From NCBI RefSeq assembly GCF_000296385.1, contig NZ_JH815185.1:2769852-2833851 (forward strand): a DNA stretch of 64,000 nucleotides, given 5' to 3'. The position numbers were made by a program, and so were the translations under genes. The notes beneath the pieces are model-generated. The model searched no databases. It worked only from the letters and a program-made list of their open reading frames with translations, and was not told the DNA's origin. Position 1 is the first letter of the stretch. Every line of letters begins with the position of its first letter. Of the stretch, positions 7,910 to 15,945 are shown in pieces. The stretch is from Lachnoanaerobaculum sp. OBRC5-5 (lineage in GTDB: Bacteria; Bacillota; Clostridia; Lachnospirales; Lachnospiraceae).

Positions 7910-8809
7910 ATGAAAGATAATAGGCTGTTTAGGATACTATATTATATTCTGGAAAAGGGAAAAGTTACAGCAAGCGAACTTGCTGATAAATTTGAGGTAT
8001 CAGTCAGAACAATTTATAGAGATATTGACTCTATCAGTAGTGCAGGTATTCCCGTTTATGCGTTGCAAGGAAAGGGTGGTGGAATAGAAATTGCTGAGGA
8101 TTTTGTTCTTAGTAAATCACTACTGTCTGAAAAAGAGAAACAACAAATTATGTCAGCTCTTCAAGGATTGGATAATACCGCAATACAGCATGAGAATGAG
8201 CTTCTAACAAAACTTTCCGCGCTCTTCAAAATGAAAAATACCGGTTGGATAGAGGTTGATTTTAATAATTGGCAAAACAATAAGCTGTATGAACAAACGT
8301 TTAATGATATTAAATCTGCAATTTTAAGTAAAAACATTATTTCATTCACATATTTTAGCAGTAATGAAAAAGAAACAAGTAGAAGAGTTAAACCCGTTAG
8401 ACTACTTTTCAAGAGTCAGGACTGGTATCTATATGCTTTCTGTTTACTTAGAAATGATTTTAGATATTTCAAATTGTCCCGTACAAAGAATTTAGAAATC
8501 CATACTGAAAAGTTTGATGACAGCTTTGAAGATACAATTCTCAAGAAAGAAATGCCACACGAGAACACGGTGCATATAAAAGTTAAGTTTGATCGTAAAG
8601 TTGCCTTTCGAGTATATGATGAGATAAACGGAGAAATCATAGAAGATAATGATGGAAATTTATATTCAGAAATAGAAATAACGAATGACTATAACCTATA
8701 CAATTATATTTTTTCTTTCGGAGATGGAGCGGAAGTATTAGAACCGAAAGAGATACGAATGCAGATTAAAGAAATGATAAATAAAATGGCAGAAAAATAT
8801 ATAATATGA
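7910..8809 (+). CDS. HTH-WYL domain transcriptional regulator (YafY type)
   Basis: 299 residues from ATG 7910 (AGGAG about 12 nt upstream). The N-terminal DeoR-like winged helix (VTASELADKFEVSVRTIYRDIDSI) is followed by a GKGGGIEI linker, a WYL ligand-binding domain (SFTYFSSNEK, RRVKPVRLLFKSQDWYLYAF, RYFKLSRTKNLEI) and a C-terminal WCX-like extension. These proteins sense small ligands or nucleic acid and repress or activate nearby genes. Here the neighbours are a GyrI-like and a ClbS-like protein, so a stress or toxic-compound response is likely. Its stop codon overlaps the downstream copy of the putative operator. Confidence 0.9.
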   Translation: MKDNRLFRILYYILEKGKVTASELADKFEVSVRTIYRDIDSISSAGIPVYALQGKGGGIEIAEDFVLSKSLLSEKEKQQIMSALQGLDNTAIQHENELLTKLSALFKMKNTGWIEVDFNNWQNNKLYEQTFNDIKSAILSKNIISFTYFSSNEKETSRRVKPVRLLFKSQDWYLYAFCLLRNDFRYFKLSRTKNLEIHTEKFDDSFEDTILKKEMPHENTVHIKVKFDRKVAFRVYDEINGEIIEDNDGNLYSEIEITNDYNLYNYIFSFGDGAEVLEPKEIRMQIKEMINKMAEKYII

Positions 8810-8820
8810 CAAATGGTGTC
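8808..8820. promoter_or_regulatory. GACA-N5-TGTC motif in the GyrI-like gene promoter
   Basis: GACA-AATGG-TGTC lies 13 nt before TATAAT (8834-8839) and overlaps the stop codon of the WYL gene. It matches the copy at 7857-7869 in both arms and in position relative to the -10 box. Confidence 0.55.
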
Positions 8821-8872
8821 AAGTATCCTCCTGTATAATAAAATTAACCAATTGTAAAGGGAGGACCTGATA

Positions 8873-9487
8873 ATGAAATATGAGTGGAGAAAGCAAGAAA
8901 AGAATATTTATGGCGTAAAGCAAAAACCTGTCATTGTAGAAGTGCCAAAGCAAAAATTTATTTTGGTAAAAGGTAAAGGAAATCCGAATGAAGTAGATTT
9001 TTCAGATAGAATATCCGCTTTATATTCTCTTGCTTATGCCATTAAAATGTTGTTTAAAAATTCAATGAAAAATAAAACTGATAACGAGATTGCAGATTTT
9101 ACGGTATATCCACTAGAGGGATTTTGGAAAAAAGTAAATGGAGAAGAGCTTGATAAAAATAAACTGGAATACACATTGATGATTAAACAACCTGATTTTA
9201 TTACACAAGAGATATTCACAAAGGCACTTGAGAATATAAAAAAGAAAAAGCCTAACGCATTGTATGATGAGATGAGTTTTAGAGAAATAGAAGAGGGTAA
9301 ATCTATTCAGATTTTACATGTTGGAAGTTATGATGAGGAGCCAAAATCATTTGAACAGATGAATGAATTTGCAAGAAAACTTAATCTTAGAAGAATAGGT
9401 GATTTTCATAAAGAAATATATCTAAGTAATAAAAACAGGACAACAGAAGAAAAACAAAAAACTATATTAAGATATTCAGTGAAATAG
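8873..9487 (+). CDS. GyrI-like small-molecule-binding domain protein
   Basis: 204 residues; start supported by AAGGGAGG 8 nt upstream. It resembles stand-alone GyrI-like domain proteins: an N-terminal VEVPKQKFILVKGKGNP strand, an internal DFTVYPLEGFW stretch, LEYTLMIKQPDF, and a C-terminal HVGSYDEEPKSFEQM segment before RRIGDFHKEIYLS. The fold binds amphipathic small molecules in multidrug-response proteins; some stand-alone members hydrolyse or sequester toxic compounds. It is probably controlled by the WYL regulator upstream and co-transcribed with the ClbS-like gene 12 bp downstream. The ligand is unknown. Confidence 0.85.
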   Translation: MKYEWRKQEKNIYGVKQKPVIVEVPKQKFILVKGKGNPNEVDFSDRISALYSLAYAIKMLFKNSMKNKTDNEIADFTVYPLEGFWKKVNGEELDKNKLEYTLMIKQPDFITQEIFTKALENIKKKKPNALYDEMSFREIEEGKSIQILHVGSYDEEPKSFEQMNEFARKLNLRRIGDFHKEIYLSNKNRTTEEKQKTILRYSVK

Positions 9488-9499
9488 GGGGAATTTGTT

Positions 9500-10042
9500 A
9501 TGCCAAGACCAACGACAAAAAATGATTTAATGACTGCTGCTAAGGAAAACTATGAAAAGCTAAATTTACTTATTTCAAAGATGACAGAGGAAGAGTTAAA
9601 CACACCGTTTGATTTTTCAAAAGATGAAAAGAAAAAAGAAGCTCATTGGAAAAGAGATAAAAACTTAAGAGATGTTTTAATCCATCTCTATGAATGGCAT
9701 CAGCTTATTTTGAATTGGGTACATTCCAATCAAAAGGGAGAAGAAAAACCATTTTTGCCTGAACCGTATAACTGGAAAACTTATGGAGATATGAATGTAG
9801 AATTTTGGAAGAAACATCAAAATACTTCTCTTGAAGACGCAATTAAAATGGTTCATAAATCACATAGTGATGTATTAGCGTTAGCTGAAAAATTTACAAA
9901 TGAAGAACTCTTTTCAAAAGGTGTTTATAAATGGGTCGGAGGAAGTGCGCTTGGTTCATACTTTGTAAGTGCAACTGCAAGTCATTATGATTGGGCAATA
10001 AAAAAGATTAAAGCGCATCAGAAAAATGTAAATCAAAAATAA
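9500..10042 (+). CDS. ClbS/DfsB-family four-helix bundle protein
   Basis: 180 residues. The opening MPRPTTKNDLMTAAKENYEKL, the RDVLIHLYEWHQLILNW motif, PEPYNWKTYGDMN and the C-terminal SHYDWAIKKIK are characteristic of the ClbS/DfsB family. ClbS itself inactivates colibactin in its producer; most members are uncharacterised and related to the DinB/YfiT metal-binding bundle. GGGGAA before the ATG is the ribosome site. Together with the GyrI-like gene it forms a small operon that may protect against an electrophilic or drug-like compound; the substrate is inferred only by family. Confidence 0.88.
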   Translation: MPRPTTKNDLMTAAKENYEKLNLLISKMTEEELNTPFDFSKDEKKKEAHWKRDKNLRDVLIHLYEWHQLILNWVHSNQKGEEKPFLPEPYNWKTYGDMNVEFWKKHQNTSLEDAIKMVHKSHSDVLALAEKFTNEELFSKGVYKWVGGSALGSYFVSATASHYDWAIKKIKAHQKNVNQK

Positions 10043-10075
10043 GAGGTAAGAATTGGATAGAGTTGCCATGTGAAT

Positions 10076-10121
10076 AAAATAGTTTATAACCACTGCACCG
10101 TATTGGTGTGGTGGCTATTTT
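10076..10121. terminator. Bidirectional terminator between clbS-like and toxin genes
   Basis: AAAATAG/CTATTTT outer arms enclose a CCACTGCACC/GGTGTGGTGG stem with a GTATT loop. The A-tract and T-tract let it act for both convergent transcripts. Confidence 0.85.
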
Positions 10122-10127
10122 AAAGTT

Positions 10128-10445
10128 TTATAATATCTCCAACCAATTCTGTTGTGAATGAAGAATTCTATGGATTTGTATAGTCTTACTATCTTCAATA
10201 ACTTTATAAAAGATAATGTAGTTCTTCACAAGACATTTTCTAAAACCTTTACTATTTAAATAAGCATCATCTGACAGATTAAAACGGTATGGTAAAGTTG
10301 ATAATGAAGATAAAGAGTTTTCTACTTCATCAAGAAGTTCTAATGCTGTGGATGGTGAACCAAGGTTGTGAGAAATATAATGTAATATATTTTTTATATC
10401 ACGGTGATAATTTTCTGAAACAATAAGTTTATAATGTTCCATCAT
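10128..10445 (-). CDS. RelE/ParE-family toxin
   Basis: 105 residues. The RelE/ParE fold is seen in the N-terminal helix pair (YHRDIKNILHYISHNLGSPSTALELLDEVENSL), LPYRFNL and the C-terminal strands FRKCLVKNYIIFYKVIEDSKTI and IHRILHSQQNW. ParE toxins poison gyrase and RelE toxins cut ribosome-bound mRNA; the helical N terminus and HSQQNW tail favour a ParE-like call, not firmly. The start overlaps the antitoxin gene by 17 bp, so the two are translationally coupled. Confidence 0.88.
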   Translation of the reverse strand: MMEHYKLIVSENYHRDIKNILHYISHNLGSPSTALELLDEVENSLSSLSTLPYRFNLSDDAYLNSKGFRKCLVKNYIIFYKVIEDSKTIQIHRILHSQQNWLEIL

Positions 10446-10701
10446 TTAATCCCTCTCGAAGACGTTTCATGGACTCCTCAAAACTTAATGTATGACTGTT
10501 TGAAAAGTCATCTTCGCTTTGTTCCAAAAGCCTATATAGTTCATATTTACTTGTTAATTTATTATATAAGTCAATGCTCATAACGGCTAAGTCACCTCGA
10601 CCGTTTTTGGTAATAAATATAGGTTCGTTTGTGTTATGACAAAATGTGGATATATCATTGTAGCTGTTACGTAAGTCTGTACTTGATTTAATTATCGGCA
10701 T
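10429..10701 (-). CDS. Phd/YefM-family antitoxin
   Basis: 90 residues. The N-terminal Phd/YefM DNA-binding fold starts PIIKSSTDLRNSYNDIS and contains EPIFITKNGRGDLAVMSIDLYNKL. The acidic C-terminal tail (residues 60-90) would bind and neutralise the toxin. AGGAGG precedes the ATG. It is upstream of and overlaps the toxin gene, the usual order. The large palindrome on its promoter fits autorepression by the antitoxin-toxin complex. Confidence 0.9.
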   Translation of the reverse strand: MPIIKSSTDLRNSYNDISTFCHNTNEPIFITKNGRGDLAVMSIDLYNKLTSKYELYRLLEQSEDDFSNSHTLSFEESMKRLREGLNDGTL

Positions 10702-10710
10702 AAAACCTCC

Positions 10711-10745
10711 TTTCTAAAGAAATTATAATATTATTTCTTTAGAAA
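10711..10745. promoter_or_regulatory. Toxin-antitoxin autoregulatory operator
   Basis: Perfect 12-bp inverted repeat TTTCTAAAGAAA (10711-10722) and TTTCTTTAGAAA (10734-10745) separated by 11 nt. Each arm is itself partly palindromic. A minus-strand TATAAT at 10722-10727 lies between the arms, so binding would cover the antitoxin promoter. Confidence 0.75.
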
Positions 10746-10781
10746 CTCAATGATTAAAGGAATAAAATTTGAAATATCATA

Positions 10782-10810
10782 TTGACAAAAAAATAACAAT
10801 ATAGTATTAT
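10782..10810 (+). promoter_or_regulatory. Sigma-A promoter of adhE
   Basis: TTGACA at 10782-10787 and TATTAT at 10805-10810, spacer 17 bp. The predicted start is near 10817, at the Rex-like site. Confidence 0.78.
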
Positions 10811-10816
10811 CTAACT

Positions 10817-10834
10817 GTGTTAAAAAAATAACGA
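10817..10834. promoter_or_regulatory. Rex-like operator before adhE
   Basis: GTGTTAAAAAAATAACGA matches 11 of 14 defined positions of the redox repressor Rex consensus TTGTTAANNNNTTAACAA. It sits right after the promoter. Rex senses NADH/NAD+ and commonly controls adhE in Clostridia. Confidence 0.65.
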
Positions 10835-10863
10835 AATATTCATTTTATTATGTCGGAGGAAAT

Positions 10864-13464
10864 ATGGCAGATAAGAATTTTATTGTGGATAATATCGATA
10901 ACTTAAGTATCAGGATGAAAGAGCTGAGAGAAGCTCAGAGAGAATTTGCGACCTACTCTCAGGAACAGGTTGATAAAATATTCTATGAGGTAGCTATGGC
11001 TGCCAATAAAGAGAGATTCTCGCTTGCAAAGATGGCGGTAGAAGAGACCGGAATGGGAGTTTTGGAAGATAAGGTTATCAAAAACCACTATGCTGCAGAG
11101 TATATTTACAATGCATATAAGGACACTAAGACATGCGGAGTGATTGAAGAGGACAATATTTTCGGTATAAGAAAAATTGCCGAGCCTATAGGTGTTATAG
11201 CGGCTGTTATTCCAACAACAAACCCTACATCGACAGCTATATTTAAAATCCTTTTGGCACTTAAGACAAGAAATGCCATTATAATAAGCCCACACCCAAG
11301 AGCAAAGGACTGCACAAACTATACAGCTAAATTTCTGTTGGAAACAGCTGTAAAAGCGGGCGCTCCAAAGAACATTATAGGTTGGATAGATGTACCTTCA
11401 CTTGAGCTTACAAATGAAGTAATGCATGAGGCTGATATTATACTTGCGACAGGCGGTCCGGGAATGGTTAAATCAGCTTACTCATCAGGTAAGCCTGCAA
11501 TAGGTGTAGGTGCGGGAAATACTCCGGTTATCATTGATGAAACAGCTGACATTAAGATGGCTGTAAACTCAATAATACATTCAAAGACTTTTGATAACGG
11601 AATGATTTGTGCTTCAGAGCAGTCTGTAACCGTAATGGAGAGTATATATAATGAAGTAAAAAAAGAGTTTGCATACAGAGGTTGTTATTTTCTGAAGAAA
11701 GATGAGCTTAATAAGGTAAGAAAGACTATTATTGTAGGCGGATCACTAAATGCAAAAATCGTTGGACAGTCTGCATTTAAAATTGCGGAAATGGCAGGTG
11801 TAAGCGTACCTGAAAGTACAAAGATACTTATCGGTGAGGTGGAGTCTGTTGATATAAGCGAAGAGTTTGCTCATGAAAAGCTTTCACCTGTACTTGCAAT
11901 GTATAAGGCAAAGACATTTGATGAGGCTATAGCTAAGGCTGAAAGACTTGTTGCAGACGGCGGTTACGGACATACATCAGCTATTTATATAGATGTAAAT
12001 GAGAAGGAAAAACTTGCTATTCATGAAAGAGCAATGAAGACTTGCAGAATACTTGTAAATACTCCTGCGGCTCATGGCGGTATCGGTGATTTGTATAACT
12101 TCAAGCTTGCACCTTCACTTACTTTAGGTTGCGGTTCATGGGGTGGAAACTCTGTTTCAGAGAATGTAGGCGTAAAGCATCTTATAAATATAAAAACTGT
12201 AGCACAAAGGAGAGAGAACATGTTGTGGCTTAGAACTCCTGAAAAGGTATACTTTAAGAGAGGTTGTCTGCCTGTAGCGCTTGATGAGCTTGGAAATGTA
12301 ATGCATAAGAAGAGAGCGTTTATAGTAACAGATACATTCCTTTATAAGAACGGATATACAGATGTTATTACAAAGAAACTTGATGAGATGGGTATAAGAC
12401 ATACTTGCTTTTATGATGTAACACCGGATCCTACACTTCAGTGTGCAAGAGAGGGTGTAAAGGCAATGGCTTCATTTGAGCCGGATGTAATTATAGCACT
12501 CGGTGGAGGTTCAGCTATGGATGCCGCAAAGATAATGTGGGTTATGTATGAGCATCCTGAAGTTAACTTTGAAGACATGGCAATGGACTTTATGGATATC
12601 AGAAAGAGAGTATATAAGTTCCCTAAGATGGGTGAGAAGGCATACTTTGTTGCGGTTCCTACATCATCAGGTACAGGTAGTGAGGTTACTCCTTTTGCCA
12701 TCATTACAGATAAGGATACAGGAATAAAGTGGCCTATAGCAGACTATGAGATTCTTCCGAATATGGCGATAGTGGATGTTGACAATATGATGGATCAGCC
12801 GAAGGGACTTACAGCCGCATCAGGAATTGACGTACTTACACATGCTCTTGAAGCATATGTATCAATAATGGCTACAGATTATACGGACGGACTTGCATTA
12901 AGAGCGATGAAACTTGTGTTTGATTACCTTCCTTCAGCATATGAAAACGGAAGTGCAGACCCGATTGCAAGAGAGAAGATGGCGGATGCTTCATGCCTTG
13001 CAGGTATGGCTTTTGCAAATGCATTCCTTGGTATCAACCATTCAATGGCACATAAGCTCGGTGCATTCCACCATATAGCACACGGTCTTGCAAATGCCGT
13101 TATTCTTACAAGAGTAATGAGATATAATGCCGTTGATGCACCTACAAAAATGGGAACATTCTCACAGTATGAGTATCCTAAGGCAAAGGCAAGATATGTA
13201 GAGGCTGCTAAATACTGTGGCGTAACAGGAAAAAATGATGATGAGATATTTGAAAACTTTATAATTAAAATAGAGGAATTAAAGAAAATTATAGGAGTAA
13301 AAGAGACTATAGCACTTTATGGTGTAGAGGAAAAATACTTCTTAGACACATTGGATGAGATGAGCGAGCAGGCATTTAATGATCAATGTACTCCGGCAAA
13401 TCCGAGATATCCGCTTATAAGCGAGATCAAAGAGCTGTATTTGGACGCTTATTACGGTAGATAA
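10864..13464 (+). CDS. adhE: Bifunctional aldehyde-alcohol dehydrogenase (AdhE)
   Basis: 866 residues, the standard length. The N-terminal half is a CoA-acylating acetaldehyde dehydrogenase ([13 protein letters not shown]; catalytic Cys in [10 protein letters not shown] near residue 250). The C-terminal half (from about residue 455) is an iron-dependent alcohol dehydrogenase with [12 protein letters not shown] and the metal-binding [17 protein letters not shown] stretch. It reduces acetyl-CoA to ethanol with two NADH and forms cytoplasmic spirosomes. TCGGAGG precedes the ATG. A Rex-like site overlaps the transcription start, which fits control by NADH. Confidence 0.97.
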   Translation: MADKNFIVDNIDNLSIRMKELREAQREFATYSQEQVDKIFYEVAMAANKERFSLAKMAVEETGMGVLEDKVIKNHYAAEYIYNAYKDTKTCGVIEEDNIFGIRKIAEPIGVIAAVIPTTNPTSTAIFKILLALKTRNAIIISPHPRAKDCTNYTAKFLLETAVKAGAPKNIIGWIDVPSLELTNEVMHEADIILATGGPGMVKSAYSSGKPAIGVGAGNTPVIIDETADIKMAVNSIIHSKTFDNGMICASEQSVTVMESIYNEVKKEFAYRGCYFLKKDELNKVRKTIIVGGSLNAKIVGQSAFKIAEMAGVSVPESTKILIGEVESVDISEEFAHEKLSPVLAMYKAKTFDEAIAKAERLVADGGYGHTSAIYIDVNEKEKLAIHERAMKTCRILVNTPAAHGGIGDLYNFKLAPSLTLGCGSWGGNSVSENVGVKHLINIKTVAQRRENMLWLRTPEKVYFKRGCLPVALDELGNVMHKKRAFIVTDTFLYKNGYTDVITKKLDEMGIRHTCFYDVTPDPTLQCAREGVKAMASFEPDVIIALGGGSAMDAAKIMWVMYEHPEVNFEDMAMDFMDIRKRVYKFPKMGEKAYFVAVPTSSGTGSEVTPFAIITDKDTGIKWPIADYEILPNMAIVDVDNMMDQPKGLTAASGIDVLTHALEAYVSIMATDYTDGLALRAMKLVFDYLPSAYENGSADPIAREKMADASCLAGMAFANAFLGINHSMAHKLGAFHHIAHGLANAVILTRVMRYNAVDAPTKMGTFSQYEYPKAKARYVEAAKYCGVTGKNDDEIFENFIIKIEELKKIIGVKETIALYGVEEKYFLDTLDEMSEQAFNDQCTPANPRYPLISEIKELYLDAYYGR

Positions 13465-13512
13465 TATAAATTTGAGCGTATTGTATTAGACTTAATTTTA
13501 GAAAGGAGACGG

Positions 13513-13554
13513 ATGTTTTATACATCTGTAAAAAAGTATGGATTTGACAAATAA
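13513..13554 (+). CDS. Possible 13-codon leader peptide overlapping the kinase start
   Basis: The strongest ribosome site here (AAAGGAG at 13502-13508) serves an ATG at 13513 that opens a 13-codon ORF ending at 13554, after the kinase ATG at 13538 and in another frame. The kinase ATG has no good site of its own. Translational coupling is plausible; alternatively the site simply works at a distance through the small GATG/CATC hairpin. Confidence 0.3.
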   Translation: MFYTSVKKYGFDK

Positions 13555-14293
13555 AAAGCTTATTTTAGAGAGACCGCATAAGAAAGTATATGAAACCGAT
13601 GATTGCATTATTAAAGCGTTCAGCGGTGACCATCCGAAATCTGATGTATTTAACGAGGCACTGAATCAGGCAAGAATAGAAGAGACAGGTCTTAATGTTC
13701 CGAAGGTGCTCGCCGTAGAGGAAATGGACGGCGGATGGGCAATAGTAATGCTTAAGAAAAACGGTAAGACTTTAAAAGAGATTATGGAGTCCGACAAGGA
13801 AAATACAAGAAAGTATATGGAGATGTTTGTGGATATACAGCTTGATATTCATTCAAAATCATCACCGTTGCTTAACAGAATGAACCTTAAGTTCGGCAGA
13901 CAGATAAATGAGTTAAAGGATCTCAATGCAACCATCAGGTATGAGCTTTTAACAAGGCTTGACGGAATGAAAAAGCATACAAAAATATGTCATGGAGATT
14001 TCAACCCAAGTAATGTGCTTATAGGAGAAGACGGTGAAGTTTCAATAATTGACTGGTCACATGCCACTCAGGGTAATGCTGCCGGAGATGCGGCAAATAC
14101 CTATCTCTTATTTGCTCTTACAGATAAGAATCTTGCGGATATGTACATGGATATTTACTGTGAAAAGTCGGATACGGCTAAACAGTATGTACAAAGATGG
14201 CTTTCGATAGTGGCTGCACAGAGATTATCAAAGCATATAGAGGCGGAGAAGGAACTCTTGATGCAATACATTGATGTTGTAGATTATGTTTAG
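13538..14293 (+). CDS. APH-fold phosphotransferase (aminoglycoside/choline kinase-like)
   Basis: 251 residues. Protein-kinase-like APH fold: an N-terminal lobe with IIKAFSGDHPKSDVFNE, the Brenner catalytic motif HGDFNPSNVLIG (about residues 154-165) and the metal-binding IIDWSHA motif. The fold phosphorylates small-molecule hydroxyls (aminoglycosides, choline, sugars). The substrate cannot be told; acquired drug resistance is unlikely given the chromosomal setting and host-like composition. It lies 73 bp after adhE without an obvious terminator between, so read-through is possible. Confidence 0.82.
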   Translation: MDLTNKKLILERPHKKVYETDDCIIKAFSGDHPKSDVFNEALNQARIEETGLNVPKVLAVEEMDGGWAIVMLKKNGKTLKEIMESDKENTRKYMEMFVDIQLDIHSKSSPLLNRMNLKFGRQINELKDLNATIRYELLTRLDGMKKHTKICHGDFNPSNVLIGEDGEVSIIDWSHATQGNAAGDAANTYLLFALTDKNLADMYMDIYCEKSDTAKQYVQRWLSIVAAQRLSKHIEAEKELLMQYIDVVDYV

Positions 14294-14351
14294 GTAAAAA
14301 TCAATACCAACCCCATTCTGTTATAATAACAGGATGTTCCAAATTCAATAT

Positions 14352-14397
14352 AAAAAGAGATTGTATACAATTTACAATTGCGTACAATCTTTTTTTA
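14352..14397 (+). terminator. Rho-independent terminator after the APH-fold gene
   Basis: AGATTGTA/TACAATCT stem extended by an A-tract before it and TTTTTTT after it. The promoter of the next gene overlaps its downstream half. Confidence 0.75.
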
Positions 14398-14406
14398 ATG
14401 TATAAT
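14378..14406 (+). promoter_or_regulatory. Promoter of the CDF transporter gene
   Basis: TTGCGT (14378-14383), 17-bp spacer, TATAAT (14401-14406). It overlaps the preceding terminator. Confidence 0.55.
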
Positions 14407-14432
14407 GTACATCCATATAAAGAAAGGAGAAG

Positions 14433-15599
14433 ATGTCTAAACATCTAAGAAAAATGAGCGGAGATATAAATTCATCCAATTTCAAAATGGATGCAAATGA
14501 AAGAAGAAAAAGAATTATAGGTGTATCCATAACAGGGATAGTAACAAATCTGTTACTGGGAGCATTAAAAGCGGTGCTTGGAATACTTTCAGGCTCAATT
14601 GCTCTTGTGAGTGATGCTTTAAATAATATTACGGACTCATCATCATCACTTATCACTATAATAGGAACTAAGCTTGCAGGTAAGGCCCCTGATAAGCAAC
14701 ATCCTTTCGGACATGGAAGAACGGAGTATCTGACAAGTCTTCTGATTGGAGGTATAGTATTTATCACCGGTTTTCAATCTCTTATAAGTTCAATAAAGGC
14801 TATTTTTAACAGAGAAGAGATGAATGCGAGTATTGTAACTGCAATAATAATTATTGCAACAATTGTTGCTAAAATTGTTCTTGGTACTTTCACTGAAAAC
14901 AGCGGTAAAAAATACAATTCGGGTGCGTTGATTGCCTCAGGTGCCGATGCAAAAAATGATGCTGTAGTGTCTTTGGTAACTTTGATATCTACATTTATAT
15001 ATATGTTTACAAAAATTTCTGTAGACGGTATTGCCGGTGTTATTATTTCAATATTTATTTTAAAGACTGCATATGAGGTATTGTCAGATACAGTAAAGAA
15101 AATACTCGGAGAGAGAGTGGACGGTGAAATGGTAAGGGGGATAAAGGAGATAGCAAGAAATACGGAAGGTGTTATAAACTGCTTTGACCTTATATTAAAC
15201 GACTATGGCCCAGATTTTTATACGGGTTCTATAAATGTGGAAATAGAGGATAAAAGAAGTATAGGTGAGATGTATCCTATTTTACATGAGGCTCAGACAA
15301 AGATTTACAATAAATATAATGTTTTTCTTGTATTCGGATTTTATTCTGTAGATGTAAATGATGAAAGATATATAAAGATAAAATCAATACTGAAGAACTA
15401 CAAGGAAAATGAAAGACATATTATTAACTATCATGGAATAGTTATAGATGAAAAAGACAGTACTATTTATTGTGATATAACAAGAGACTTTGATATCAAA
15501 TCGGAAACTGTTATAGAAAATGTGAACAGAATTTTGAAAGAGGAATTTCCGGAGTACAAAATACATGTAAATATAGATACGGAATTTGCCGGAGAATAG
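14433..15599 (+). CDS. Cation diffusion facilitator (CDF) family metal transporter
   Basis: 388 residues; start supported by AAAGGAGA. The N-terminal six-helix membrane domain has the family site residues in SDALNNITDSSSS (helix 2), HPFGHGRTEY (loop) and SGADAKNDAVVS (helix 5). A cytoplasmic domain follows from about residue 215; it is longer than in minimal CDFs and contains a duplicated ferredoxin-like part. CDF proteins export Zn, Fe, Mn or Co in exchange for protons. The D..ND/D..ND pattern suits Fe/Mn/Zn, but the specificity is not decidable here. Confidence 0.92.
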   Translation: MSKHLRKMSGDINSSNFKMDANERRKRIIGVSITGIVTNLLLGALKAVLGILSGSIALVSDALNNITDSSSSLITIIGTKLAGKAPDKQHPFGHGRTEYLTSLLIGGIVFITGFQSLISSIKAIFNREEMNASIVTAIIIIATIVAKIVLGTFTENSGKKYNSGALIASGADAKNDAVVSLVTLISTFIYMFTKISVDGIAGVIISIFILKTAYEVLSDTVKKILGERVDGEMVRGIKEIARNTEGVINCFDLILNDYGPDFYTGSINVEIEDKRSIGEMYPILHEAQTKIYNKYNVFLVFGFYSVDVNDERYIKIKSILKNYKENERHIINYHGIVIDEKDSTIYCDITRDFDIKSETVIENVNRILKEEFPEYKIHVNIDTEFAGE

Positions 15600-15945
15600 A
15601 ATAGTAATCAGTTAATATAGCAAGATAACGACAAATGTATATTAAACTGAATAAGCAGAAATTTTATTCTACAGATTGTATATAATAAAGTACTTAAAAT
15701 ACAAAAAAAGTACATAAAAACAGCTTGAAATAAATAAAACCTTTTAGTATACTGACAAAAGTTAGCAGATGCTAACGGATGTAATATAATAGAACTTAAA
15801 TGCAAAGGGAAGTGTTTTTGCAAGAGTATTTGGTCAAAACGTATTACTACATTCTGATTTTGATGCTTTTTTGTAGTGCAACATTCCCTTTATTTAGGTC
15901 TATAAGTTAGTGGCTACTAACTAAAGTGTACGTAATAGGAGATTT
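15600..15945. promoter_or_regulatory. 346-bp structured leader/promoter region of the surface-protein gene
   Basis: No gene is seen. A likely promoter is TTAGCA (15762-15767), 17 bp, TATAAT (15785-15790), with hairpin GTTAGC/GCTAAC (15761-15776) over the -35. The transcript would then fold: AAAGGGAA (15804-15811) pairs with TTCCCTTT (15884-15891), enclosing ACTACA/TGTAGT (15846-15851/15872-15877). AGTTAGT/ACTAACT (15905-15922) lies just before the ribosome site. It matches no riboswitch I know. Confidence 0.45.

Noticed and set aside
13538-14293. Acquired aminoglycoside-resistance gene
   Set aside because: The APH fold is broad, composition matches neighbours, and no mobile element is adjacent; a metabolic kinase is likelier.
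15600-15945. Known riboswitch (such as cyclic di-GMP or SAM) before the surface protein
   Set aside because: None of the conserved motif sequences of those classes is present; only generic hairpins.
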